From Chloroflexota bacterium (GTDB lineage Bacteria > Chloroflexota > Limnocylindria > Limnocylindrales > CSP1-4), in the NCBI GenBank assembly GCA_021789435.1, contig JAJYJO010000011.1, forward strand, positions 1 to 41,165: a DNA stretch of 41,165 bases. The letters are read 5' to 3'. Below, piece by piece: positions 11,814-20,673 of this stretch. A model generated the notes under the pieces. That model searched no databases. It saw only the letters and a list, made by a program, of their open reading frames with translations, and was not told the DNA's origin. Every line of letters starts with the position of its first letter. Position 1 is the stretch's first letter. The position numbers and the translations under genes were made by a program.

Positions 11814-12989
11814 TCAGCCGGCCAGCGCGCGCCCGAGCTCCGCGACCACCCGCTCGACCTCGCCGTCGGTGAGATCCGGGTAGATCGGCAGCGAGATCTC
11901 CCGGGCGTACTCCGCCGCGGCGACCGGCAGGTCCTCCGGCCGGTAGCCGTAGGTCCGCCGGTAGTAGGGGTGGAGGTGGAGCGGGATGAAATGGACGCTG
12001 GTGCCGATGCCGGCCGCTGCCAGCCGGTCGATCACCTCGCCCCGCCGTTCCGCGGCCGCGCCCCGCAGGCGCAAAGGGTAGAGGTGCCAGGCCGCGACCT
12101 CGTCCGCGCCGGGCGCGTCCGGCAGCTGGACCCGCTCGGCCAGGCCGCCGGGCGCTGCGGCGAAGGCGGCCGCGTAGCAGCCGGCGACGCGCTCGCGCGC
12201 CAGCCGCATCTCCTCCGCCCGTTGCAGCTGGACCAGGCCGATCGCCGCCGCCAGGTCGGCCAGGTTGTACTTGAAGCCGACCTCCTCGATCTCGTAGTAC
12301 CAGCTGCCGCCGGCCGTGTAGCGTTTCCAGGCGTCGCGGCTGATGCCGTGCAGGCGCATCATCCGGGCGCGGTCGGCGATCGCGTCCGAGTTCGTGACGA
12401 GCATGCCCCCTTCGCCGGTGGTGACGGTCTTGGTGGCGTAGAAGCTGAGCGCCCCCGCCTCCCCGAAGGCGCCTGCCGCCACGCCGCCGCGGGAGGCCGG
12501 GATGGCGTGGGCGGCGTCCTCCACGACGGCGATGCCGCGGCCCCGGGCGAGCTCCAGGATCGGGCCCATCTCGGCGACCCGGCCGCCGTAGTGGACGACC
12601 TGGATCGCCTTCGTCGCCGGGCGGAGCTGCGCCTCCAGGGTCTCGGCCGTGACGTTGAGCGTGCGGGCGTCGACGTCCGCCAGGCGTGGCCGCGCCCCCA
12701 GGTAGCGGACCACCTCGCCGGAGGAGGCGAAGGTGTAGGTCGGCACGACCACCTCGTCCTCCGGCCCGATCCCGAGCGCCTCGAGGGCCAGGTGGAGGGC
12801 CGCCGTGGCGGAGTTGACGGCGACCGCGTGGCGGGTTCCGACGGCCGCGGCCACGGCTTCCTCGAAGGCGAGTGCGCGCTGGCCGGTCGTGAGCCAGCCC
12901 GAGTCGAGCACTTCCAGGACGGCGGCGCGTTCCTCGGCGCCGATCGAGGGCCGGTGGAAAGGGATCCGGGCCGGGCCGGTCGCGCTCAA
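11814..12989 (-). CDS. DegT/DnrJ/EryC1/StrS-family sugar aminotransferase
   Basis: IPFHRPSIGAEERAAVLEVLDSGWLTTG, VEDAAHAIPAS, SFYATKTVTTGEGGMLVTN (PLP lysine region), YYEIEEVGFKYNLADLAAAIGLVQL. Confidence 0.95.
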   Translation of the reverse strand: MSATGPARIPFHRPSIGAEERAAVLEVLDSGWLTTGQRALAFEEAVAAAVGTRHAVAVNSATAALHLALEALGIGPEDEVVVPTYTFASSGEVVRYLGARPRLADVDARTLNVTAETLEAQLRPATKAIQVVHYGGRVAEMGPILELARGRGIAVVEDAAHAIPASRGGVAAGAFGEAGALSFYATKTVTTGEGGMLVTNSDAIADRARMMRLHGISRDAWKRYTAGGSWYYEIEEVGFKYNLADLAAAIGLVQLQRAEEMRLARERVAGCYAAAFAAAPGGLAERVQLPDAPGADEVAAWHLYPLRLRGAAAERRGEVIDRLAAAGIGTSVHFIPLHLHPYYRRTYGYRPEDLPVAAAEYAREISLPIYPDLTDGEVERVVAELGRALAG

Positions 12990-12996
12990 GCCGCGC

Positions 12997-14943
12997 TCAG
13001 GCCGTGGCCTGCGGCTGCGCCGCCGGCACCTTCGGGTGGACGGCGGCCCCGGCCGGCGACCCGAGCGAGCGCACCCGCTGGAGCAGCTCGCGGACGGCGG
13101 TCTCGTCCCGCTCCTGGGCCGCCAGCTCCAGCCGACCAGCCAGGCTCTCGGCCAGCTCGATCAGCTGCGGGCTGTCCTCCGCCCGGGCCCGGAGGATCCC
13201 CTCGTGGGCCGTCCGGTCGGTCGTCTCGTGGTCGTAGAAGAGGGTCTCGTGGAGCCGCTCTCCCGCCCGCAGCCCCGTGTAGACGACCGGGACCTTCTCG
13301 GGGTCCATGCCGGAGAGCCGGATCAGGTCGCGGGCCAGGTCCACGATCCGGACCGGCGCCCCCATGTCCAGGACGTAGACGTCGCCGCTGGTGGCGGTGG
13401 AGCCCGCCTCCAGGATCAGGCTGACCGCCTCCGGGATCGTCATGAAGTAGCGGGTCGTCTCCGGATGGGTGATCGTCAGCGGCCGGCCCTCCGCCAGCTG
13501 GCGCTGGAACGTCGGGATGACGCTGCCGCTGGAGCCCAGGACGTTGCCGAAGCGGACGGCGACGTAGTTCTGGCCCGTCCGCCGCGCGGCGGAGACCGTC
13601 AGCAGCTCGGCCACACGCTTGGTGGCGCCCATGGCGCTGACCGGGTCGACGGCCTTGTCGGTCGAGATCAGGACGAACCGCTCCACGCCGTGGCGCTCGC
13701 AGGCGGTCAGGACGTTGCGGGTGCCGACCACGTTGGTCATCACGCCCTCGGCGGCGTGCTGCTCGACGATCGGGACGTGCTTGAGGGCCGCCGCGTGGAA
13801 GACGACGTCGGGCCGGACGGTGGCGACGATCGACTCGACGGCGGGCAGCGAGCGGATGTCGCACAGGATCATCTCCAGCGCGACGCCGGCCTGGGCGTGG
13901 TCGGCCAGCTCGCGCTCGATCGACCAGAGGGCCTCCTCGTGGTTGTCCAGGACGGTCAGCCGGCGGGGGCCGAGGGCCAGGATCTGGCGGGCCAGCTCGC
14001 TCCCGATGGAGCCGCCGCCGCCGGTGACGAGGACGCTGGCGCCGCTCAGGTAGCCGGCAACGGCCTCCGTGTCGATGGCGATCGGCTCGCGGCGCAGCAG
14101 GTCGTCCACGCTGACCCGGCGGATCCGGTTGAGGCGCAGCTCGCCGGAGAAGATCTCGCGCAGGTAGGGGACCGTCCGGACCTCCAGGCCGGCGGCCCGG
14201 CCGAGCTCGAAGGCGCGGCGGACCACCGGGCCCGGGGATGAGGGCATCGCCACCAGCAGCTGCTGCGCGTCCGACTTGCGGACCGCCCGCTCGAGCTGCT
14301 CCAGGCCGCCGAAGACGGGCCGGTTGAGCAGGCGCACCCCCTTCTTGGCCGGGTCGTCGTCCAGGAAGCCGACCACCCGGATGCGGGCCGCCGGATCGCG
14401 GTCGGCCATCCGGGTGACGGTCACCCCCGCTTCGCCGGCCCCGTAGACGAGGGTCGCGACGCCCTGCTCGGCGTCGGTCCCCCCGGACAGCCCGCGCCGC
14501 TCCAGGCTGGCCCGGACGGCGAAGCGCCCGCCGCCCACGAGGGCCAGGCTGACCAGCGCCTCGATCGCGAAGACGGAACGCGGGAAGCCCAGGGTTCCGG
14601 GCGCGTGGGCCAGGCCCAGGGCCAGGAAGACGACGAAGGTGAGGGCGGTCCCGAGCACCACCGCCTCGGCCAGCATGAACATCTCCTGGACCGAGGCGTA
14701 GCGCCACTCGCGGCGGTAGAGGCCGAAGGCCAGGTAGACGGGAGGCATGACGAGGAGCGGCAGGAGGGCGGCCGGCAGGTAGGGGCTGAGATCGCGGCCG
14801 ATGTTGCTGGCGTCGAAGCGCAGGGCGAAGCTGATGGCGATCGAGACGGCGGTGACGACGATGTCGTAGACGAAGAGGTGCCGGCCACGGGGCACGAAGC
14901 CGAAGGTGCCGGGCCCGGACCCCGGCCGGTCGGTGGCGCTCAT
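12997..14943 (-). CDS. Nucleoside-diphosphate-sugar 4,6-dehydratase, WbpM/PglF/CapD-like membrane protein
   Basis: N-terminal TM helices, CoA-binding-like domain, ASVLVTGGGGSIGSELARQILALGPRRLTVLDNHE, LISTDKAVDPVSAMGATKRVAELL, VRFGNVLGSSGSVIPTF. The ORF opens far upstream (17199) but MSATDRPG at 14943 is the plausible start. Confidence 0.93.
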   Translation of the reverse strand: MSATDRPGSGPGTFGFVPRGRHLFVYDIVVTAVSIAISFALRFDASNIGRDLSPYLPAALLPLLVMPPVYLAFGLYRREWRYASVQEMFMLAEAVVLGTALTFVVFLALGLAHAPGTLGFPRSVFAIEALVSLALVGGGRFAVRASLERRGLSGGTDAEQGVATLVYGAGEAGVTVTRMADRDPAARIRVVGFLDDDPAKKGVRLLNRPVFGGLEQLERAVRKSDAQQLLVAMPSSPGPVVRRAFELGRAAGLEVRTVPYLREIFSGELRLNRIRRVSVDDLLRREPIAIDTEAVAGYLSGASVLVTGGGGSIGSELARQILALGPRRLTVLDNHEEALWSIERELADHAQAGVALEMILCDIRSLPAVESIVATVRPDVVFHAAALKHVPIVEQHAAEGVMTNVVGTRNVLTACERHGVERFVLISTDKAVDPVSAMGATKRVAELLTVSAARRTGQNYVAVRFGNVLGSSGSVIPTFQRQLAEGRPLTITHPETTRYFMTIPEAVSLILEAGSTATSGDVYVLDMGAPVRIVDLARDLIRLSGMDPEKVPVVYTGLRAGERLHETLFYDHETTDRTAHEGILRARAEDSPQLIELAESLAGRLELAAQERDETAVRELLQRVRSLGSPAGAAVHPKVPAAQPQATA

Positions 14944-15677
14944 GTGGGCAGGCCGGCTTTCGCGCCGAGCTCGGCTGTGGCGCCGACCTCCGCCGCCGGG
15001 CTGACCTCCGCCGCCGGGCTGACCTCCGCCGCCGGGCCGGGCTCCGCCGCGGGTCCCAGCTCCGCCGCCAGGGTCGAAGGCAGCTCGATCCGCCGCCCGG
15101 CCAGGGCCCGCGGCGTCTGGGCCAGGATCCAGAGGTCCAGCTCCGGAGAGCGGTGGCGGAGATAGGCCGCGTCGAGACGGAGCTTGGCAGGCAGCACCAC
15201 CTCGCGATAGTGGCGCTCCGGGTCGGCCGTGTCGAGGCGGGCCGTCTCGTCCGCGTAGAAGAGCTGGGTCAGGCCCGTCATCCCCGGCCGCGCGGTGAAG
15301 ACCGCCCGGTGGAGCGGCTGGCCCAGGTCGACGAAGGCGGGATCCTCCGGGCGGGGCCCGACCAGTCGCATCTCGCCGCGGGCCACGTTCCAGAGCTGCG
15401 GCAGCTCGTCCAGCCGGAACCGGCGGAGGAGACGCCCGACCCGGGTGAGCCGGGCATCGCCGGCGACCGTCAGGGCCGGGCCGCCGCTCGCCGGCCGCCA
15501 GGCCATCGTCCGCAGCTTGAAGCAGGTGAAGGGCCGGCCGCCGTCCCCGATGCGTGTCGCCGCATAGACGGCCGGACCGGGAGTCTCCAGCCTGACCGCC
15601 GCGGCCAGCGCCGCCAGCAGCGGGAGGGTCAGGCCCGCGGCCAGCAGGCCGAGGATGCGCTGGAGCGGATCGGGCAC
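14940..15677 (-). CDS. Small sugar transferase (monotopic phosphoglycosyl transferase) with repetitive C-terminal tail
   Basis: RILGLLAAGLTLPLLAALAAAVRLETPGPAVYAATRIGDGGRPFTCFKLRTMAW...RRFRLDELPQLWNVARGEMRLVGPRPEDPAF. 4-nt overlap with the next gene. Confidence 0.92.
   Translation of the reverse strand: MPDPLQRILGLLAAGLTLPLLAALAAAVRLETPGPAVYAATRIGDGGRPFTCFKLRTMAWRPASGGPALTVAGDARLTRVGRLLRRFRLDELPQLWNVARGEMRLVGPRPEDPAFVDLGQPLHRAVFTARPGMTGLTQLFYADETARLDTADPERHYREVVLPAKLRLDAAYLRHRSPELDLWILAQTPRALAGRRIELPSTLAAELGPAAEPGPAAEVSPAAEVSPAAEVGATAELGAKAGLPT
14983..15054 (-). repeat. 18-bp tandem repeat (unit c[ct]gacctccgccgccggg, three near-perfect copies plus one degenerate)
   Basis: Direct reading of 14983-15000, 15001-15018, 15019-15036 and degenerate 15037-15054; encodes the AAEVSP-type hexapeptide tail of the sugar transferase. 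Confidence 0.9.
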
Positions 15678-15779
15678 GAGCGGCGGGGACCTCCTGGTCG
15701 AACGGCGCCGCGATGATACTCCACCGCCGACCGGGGTCCGCCGGCGGGCTCCGGGATGCGGTGGCTCCGCCGGCCGTCC

Positions 15780-17246
15780 TCAGCGCGCGGGCGCGGAGCT
15801 CGACGCCTCCCGGGCGGGCCACGCGGCTGCCTCGTGTCCGAGCGGGTGGAGGTCGGCATCGGCCGGGTCGTGCCGGAGGCGCGCTGACGCCAGGCCGAGG
15901 CCGCCCAGGGCGACGGCCAGCCACCAGCCCGGCACCGGCAGAGCCGACGTCAGCCCGAGAGCCAGCCAGAGCAGGCTCGGCTTCAGGGCCAGCAGCGCCG
16001 GGAGCCCGGGCAGGAAGCCGTGGGTATAGAGGGAGGGGGAGGCGACGATGCTGGCGAGCCCGAGCGCGCTCAGCCCGCTCCGGCCGCCCGGGATCAGGGC
16101 AGCCAGGACGGCAAACGCAGCCAGGACCAGGTAGACGGCGTAGGGCAGGAAGCGCGGGAGGGCATACGCGTAGAACGTGGACGGGAAGGAGGCCTGAGAT
16201 CGCTGGTAGGCGAAGAGCCCGTCGATCCACTGCGTCCAGCGATCGATCCCGGTCAGCGGCACGCTGACCAGAACGAGCGCGAGCAGGACGAAGAGGCCGG
16301 CGAAGAGCGCCGCCAGCCGGCGCTGGCGCACCAGCCAGAGCGCCGGCACCCCGGCCTGGAGCTTGAAGACCGGACCCAGGACCAGCACTTCTCCGCGCCA
16401 GAAGGCAAGAGCGAACAGGAGGAACGCCGGCACTGCGACGTTGCCGACGTAGAGGCCCTGGGCGAAGGGGGGCCAGGCGAGCAGGACGATCGACCAGCGC
16501 CAGGGAAGGCCGAGGGCGCGCAGCGATCCGATGGCTGCCAGGGAGCCGGCTGTCTCCCAGAGGAGCTCCGCGGCCGCCAGGGGCAGGCGCGCCAGGGCCC
16601 CGAAGAGCGGGAGCGTCAGCGGTGGATAGACGAACGGGAAGTGGGTCGGGTCCGGCAGGCTGCCGCGCAGCGGTTCCGCGAGGTAGACCGGCGCCCCGGC
16701 CAGGAAGCGCGCGCCCGCATCGAGGTAGAGCCGGAGGTCTCGCATGGCCAGCCCCTGAAACAGGGAGACGTCGGTCAGCCCCGCCGCCACCGCGGCCTCC
16801 AGCGCCAGGCAGTCGAGGGCCACGGGGTGGCGGCGACGGCCTGTTCCGGCCAGTGCGCCGACGACCACTCCCGCGACCACGAGGGCACCCAGCAGGTCGG
16901 CCGGCCCGGTCACCGGTCGCGCCACCGGTGCCAGCCGCGCGGCGACCACCGCCAGGCCGCCGGCCGCCCCGGCCACCAGGGCGCGCCAGAAGACGCCCCG
17001 ACCGGCGACACCCTCCGGCGCCGCACGGCTGCCGAGCAAGGCCGCCGCGGCTGGCACCACCGCGGCCAGCCAGGCGCTGCGGAACGGGAGGCCGGGCGCG
17101 ACTGGCGCGCTGCCGGCGGCGACCAGGTAGATGCCGAGCAGGACTGCCAGCGGAGCCGTCAGCCCTGCGTTGGCCGGGATCCGCTCGGAGAGCCCCCACG
17201 TCAACGCCCTGCTTCGCGGGTGGGTCACGCCGGGCGTGCGCATCAT
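15780..17246 (-). CDS. GT-C-type membrane glycosyltransferase (GT87/DUF2029-like)
   Basis: Multi-TM; DLRLYLDAGARFLAGAPVYLAEPLRGSLPDPTHFPFVYPPLTLPLFGALARLPL, GNVAVPAFLLFALAFWRGEVLVLGPVFKLQAGVPALWLV. Preferred start MMRTPGV at 17246. Confidence 0.8.
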   Translation of the reverse strand: MMRTPGVTHPRSRALTWGLSERIPANAGLTAPLAVLLGIYLVAAGSAPVAPGLPFRSAWLAAVVPAAAALLGSRAAPEGVAGRGVFWRALVAGAAGGLAVVAARLAPVARPVTGPADLLGALVVAGVVVGALAGTGRRRHPVALDCLALEAAVAAGLTDVSLFQGLAMRDLRLYLDAGARFLAGAPVYLAEPLRGSLPDPTHFPFVYPPLTLPLFGALARLPLAAAELLWETAGSLAAIGSLRALGLPWRWSIVLLAWPPFAQGLYVGNVAVPAFLLFALAFWRGEVLVLGPVFKLQAGVPALWLVRQRRLAALFAGLFVLLALVLVSVPLTGIDRWTQWIDGLFAYQRSQASFPSTFYAYALPRFLPYAVYLVLAAFAVLAALIPGGRSGLSALGLASIVASPSLYTHGFLPGLPALLALKPSLLWLALGLTSALPVPGWWLAVALGGLGLASARLRHDPADADLHPLGHEAAAWPAREASSSAPAR

Positions 17247-17386
17247 CGCCGCCTGAGCGGCTGGTCGTCCGGAACCGGCATGCTGGATCCCTCCGCGCTC
17301 AGCCGGCAGTCTACGTCGGCCGCGCAGGCGAACAGCCCGAGCGAGCGCGGAGCGACTGACTGCCAATTCGGGCCAGGTCGCCCCTG

Positions 17387-17392
17387 TACACT
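17387..17392 (+). promoter_or_regulatory. Candidate -10 element (TACACT) giving a leaderless or near-leaderless transcript for the 17399 gene
   Basis: TACACT followed by CCACCG then ATG at 17399; the spacing places the expected transcription start at or near the ATG. Confidence 0.4.
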
Positions 17393-17398
17393 CCACCG

Positions 17399-18949
17399 AT
17401 GCGCCGACCGATCGAGGGATGGCCTCGTTCCGCAGTGCTCGTCGGTGCAGCGGCCTTCGTCATCGCGGTGGGTGTCGCCCTCTACGTGGTGCGGCCGTTC
17501 CACACGGGAACGCTCGGTTACGACGCGGCCGCCTCGATCCTCTATTTCGATCGGCTCATGGCGGGCCGGCATCTCGAGGCGTTCCTCGGGGCCACCCCCA
17601 AGCCGTTGCTCACCGTCACCTACGGCCTCGTCCACTCGGTGGCACCGGATTGGCGCGCGATCTCCTGGCTCGCCATTCTCGCTTACGGAACCGGAATCGC
17701 CACGTCGGCCGTGCTCGCCCATCGCCTCGGAGGCATCATCGCGGCCGGTTTCGTCACCGCCGCGCTCATCGGGTCGGCCGAGCTGCTCCAGGACGTCGAC
17801 CTCGCCTACGCAGTCTCGTGGGCCCTCATCTTCTGGAGTGCCGCGGGCCTGCTGGTCACGAGTGTTCGGCCGCGGTACGCGTGGGCCGGGGTCGCTCTGG
17901 CCCTGGCTGGTCTGGCGCGGTTCGAGACGCTCATCGTGACCGGAAGCGCCGCGCTGATCCTCGGCCTCGGGTTCGTTGCCGCCAGGTCGCAGACACGCGA
18001 TGCCCACTGGGTCCGCGCTCGAGTCCCGATCCTGCTCGGGTTTCTCACCCTGCCTGTCCAGGGGGTCCACGACTGGCTCCTGACGGGCGATCCGCTGTAC
18101 TCCGAGTCGGTGCCCGTGCTCTCGTCCGCTGGTCTCCACCTGCCAGGGGTGGCCGGCGTCCTCGGAGCGATCGGTGCCCACTACGCTGCGGAGCCGATCC
18201 TCCTGCTCCTGGCCCTGCTGGGGATGCTGACCCTTTGGGGCCGAAGTCCCGACGTCGCCGCCGGTGTGATCGCCCTCGTCGTCGGCGTGCTTCTCTTCCT
18301 CGTCTACCTGGCCTCTCGGGGGATCTACGTCTCCGACCGGTACATCGCACCGGTCGACGTCGGACTGACGTTCGCGGCGAGCCTCGGGGTCGCCTCCATT
18401 CGGTTCCGCTCACTTGCCCGCCGGGTCCGGGCGATCCGTCTTCGCGCTGCGGCCCCGATCTTGGCTGCCGCGGGAGGCGCGGTCATCGCCGTGGCCGTGA
18501 TTCGCCCGTTCGGCCCACTGGATCGCCCGACCCGCAGCGACGTGACGTTCAACGGGATCTTCCACCGTGACCTCGAACGGCTGACCCCGGTGATCCTGGA
18601 GTCGCTCGGCGGCCGGTCAGGACTCCCGAGCTTCCCGGACGACGGGACCGCGACCACGCACACGGGGTCGCGGGCCATCCTTCTGGCGCCCGTTCTGGCG
18701 GTGCCCCAGCTCTCCCTGGACCTGGACCTGCCGCTCTCGGCGATCACTGGCACGCAGGGGCCATTGGTCACGACCGACGGCAGATACCCGCAGCCGGGAC
18801 AGCTCCTGCTTCATTACATCGGCCGGGATGATCCCGAGTCCGCCTTCAGGCTCTTCGAGGTGCGCAGCCCCACGACCAGGGGTGCAATCGCGATCGACCC
18901 CGTCGAGGTCGATCCGGCAGGCCGGTTCTGGCTCGTCAGGATCCGCTGA
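17399..18949 (+). CDS. Multi-TM GT-C-like glycosyltransferase/membrane protein of uncertain function
   Basis: GYDAAASILYFDRLMAGRHLEAFLGATPKPLLTVTYGLVHSVAPDWRAISWLAIL, HDWLLTGDPLYSESVPV, ASRGIYVSDRYIAPVDVGLTF; clear paralog of 26068..27726. Confidence 0.8.
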   Translation: MRRPIEGWPRSAVLVGAAAFVIAVGVALYVVRPFHTGTLGYDAAASILYFDRLMAGRHLEAFLGATPKPLLTVTYGLVHSVAPDWRAISWLAILAYGTGIATSAVLAHRLGGIIAAGFVTAALIGSAELLQDVDLAYAVSWALIFWSAAGLLVTSVRPRYAWAGVALALAGLARFETLIVTGSAALILGLGFVAARSQTRDAHWVRARVPILLGFLTLPVQGVHDWLLTGDPLYSESVPVLSSAGLHLPGVAGVLGAIGAHYAAEPILLLLALLGMLTLWGRSPDVAAGVIALVVGVLLFLVYLASRGIYVSDRYIAPVDVGLTFAASLGVASIRFRSLARRVRAIRLRAAAPILAAAGGAVIAVAVIRPFGPLDRPTRSDVTFNGIFHRDLERLTPVILESLGGRSGLPSFPDDGTATTHTGSRAILLAPVLAVPQLSLDLDLPLSAITGTQGPLVTTDGRYPQPGQLLLHYIGRDDPESAFRLFEVRSPTTRGAIAIDPVEVDPAGRFWLVRIR

Positions 18950-19195
18950 CACAAGGTCCGTCGGGCAGCCGATCGACCGGGACGTGCCTGCGGGCCCGCT
19001 AGACTAGGGCCCAAACCCGCGGGCGAGAAGTGGAGGGGCCCTCTGAGCGACCTGCGAGCCCGGACGAAGCTCCTGGGGCAGACGGGAATCCGCCTCGCGA
19101 TCGGCCCACTGCCGGCCGTTCTCCCGGCCGTCCTGGCGAGCCTGGCGGTCTTCGCGCTCCTGGCCGCATTCATCGCGGTCGACCCGGCCCGCGGC

Positions 19196-20566
19196 GTGAC
19201 CGGCAGCAACAGCCCCTTCACCGACGAGGCCTGGAACGTCCTCAACGCCCGGAACTTCGTCGTTCTCGGTCGCTGGTCGACCGACGGCTGGGACCGCCAG
19301 CTGGTGAGCATCCCCTTCATGGTGGCCCAGGTCCTCGCCTTCCAGCTGGGTGGCGTGGGAATCGTCCAGGCCAGGCTCGTGAGCGTGGTCGCCACGGCCC
19401 TCACGGTCCTGGCCATCGGCTGGGGCCTCCGCAGGGCGCTGGGGACTGGCCCGGCCATCCTCGGTGCGCTTGCCCTCGGCTCGTGCGCCCTGTTCATCTA
19501 CTACGGTCGCCTCGCCCTCCTGGAACCGAGTGTGGCGCTGTGGCTGACGCTTGGTGGCCTGCTCGTGCTGGCGGCCGACGGGCGCCGGGCCGCGCTGACC
19601 GGCATCGCCGCCGGCCTCTGCTTCGGCGCGGCCATCGGCACCAAGCCGAACGCCGCTTTCGCCGTGGTGGGTCTGCTGGCGGCGGTCGCCGTGGCCGACG
19701 GCTGGAGATCGGCGGCGGTTCGCCGCTGGGTGGCCGGTGCGCTGGCCACGCTGCTGGTTCTCGGCCTGGCCTGGACGCTGCTCGTCTACCTCCCGAACCG
19801 CGCCCAGGTGGCGGCCGTCCTCCAGAGCTGGCCGACCGAGCAGCTGCCCCGCACGGCCGGCGAGCTCTGGCGCAGGGTGATCGGCTACTTCTTCATCGAG
19901 AACGACACGACGCTCGGGCTCGCCGGGCCCCTCCTGATCGGTGGCAGCGCCGGCGGCCTGGTCGCCCTCGCCACCTGGCGGCAGCGCAGCCCGCTGGAGC
20001 GCCGGCTTGTGGCGGCCGCGGGCGGCTGGGCGGCGGCGAGCTTCGCCGTCCTGGCCGCGCTCCCGTACCACCCCAATCGGTATGCGGTCCCGATCATGCC
20101 GGCGATGGCCATCCTGCTGGCCGTGGGCGCAGCCATCCTGGTCGGTCGGTTGCGCACGGCGCTTCCGGCTTCCGGGCTGCTGCTCGCCGGGTTCGCGGTG
20201 GCGGCCGCGGTGACCGTGCCGGGCCTGCTTCGCTACCAGACCTGGATCGACTCCAGCGGCTCGACGCTGCCGGGGATTCAGGCTCGCCTGGCGGACGCGG
20301 TCCCGCCGGGCGCCGTTGTCGAAGGCCGCTACGCCCCGCTCTTCCTGATGCGGGCCCCGGTCGTCACCCTCTTCAGCGTTTCGGCCTGGAACCTGAACGA
20401 GGGCGACCTCTACCGGACGCGCGGCGTGCGCTGGGTGCTGACGTCCGCCGACGACATCCCGAGCTGGGCGGAGGGTCCCGAGGCCGCGGCCTGGGCGGCC
20501 CGGCAGGTGGTCTCCTGCGCTCCCTGGGGCGCCGAGCCCAGCGTCTGCCTGTACCGACTCCCGTGA
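19196..20566 (+). CDS. GT39/ArnT-like GT-C glycosyltransferase (true start may lie upstream)
   Basis: GSNSPFTDEAWNVLNARNFVVLGRWSTDGWDRQLVSIPFMVAQVLAFQLGGVGIVQARLVSVV, YHPNRYAVPIMPAMAILLAVG. In-frame upstream sequence encodes a hydrophobic segment (LPAVLPAVLASLAVFALLAAFIAVDPARG), suggesting an earlier non-ATG start. Confidence 0.82.
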   Translation: MTGSNSPFTDEAWNVLNARNFVVLGRWSTDGWDRQLVSIPFMVAQVLAFQLGGVGIVQARLVSVVATALTVLAIGWGLRRALGTGPAILGALALGSCALFIYYGRLALLEPSVALWLTLGGLLVLAADGRRAALTGIAAGLCFGAAIGTKPNAAFAVVGLLAAVAVADGWRSAAVRRWVAGALATLLVLGLAWTLLVYLPNRAQVAAVLQSWPTEQLPRTAGELWRRVIGYFFIENDTTLGLAGPLLIGGSAGGLVALATWRQRSPLERRLVAAAGGWAAASFAVLAALPYHPNRYAVPIMPAMAILLAVGAAILVGRLRTALPASGLLLAGFAVAAAVTVPGLLRYQTWIDSSGSTLPGIQARLADAVPPGAVVEGRYAPLFLMRAPVVTLFSVSAWNLNEGDLYRTRGVRWVLTSADDIPSWAEGPEAAAWAARQVVSCAPWGAEPSVCLYRLP

Positions 20567-20673
20567 TGGGCGGCGGCCCGGCCGCGCAGGCCCCGCGGAT
20601 GATCGGCCCGGCCGCCGGCCGCTCGCGGACCGCGCCGCCGGCGGGCAGGCCGGTGACAGAGTCCGACCCTCCC

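Noticed and set aside
14944-17199. N-terminal extension of the 1400-aa ORF 12997..17199
   Set aside because: Shadow frame of the sugar transferase and GT87-like genes; the WbpM-like protein starts at 14943.
19030-20673. N-terminal half of the 905-aa ORF 19030..21747
   Set aside because: Out-of-frame read of the GT39-like gene; only the part from 20674 has glycosyltransferase sequence.
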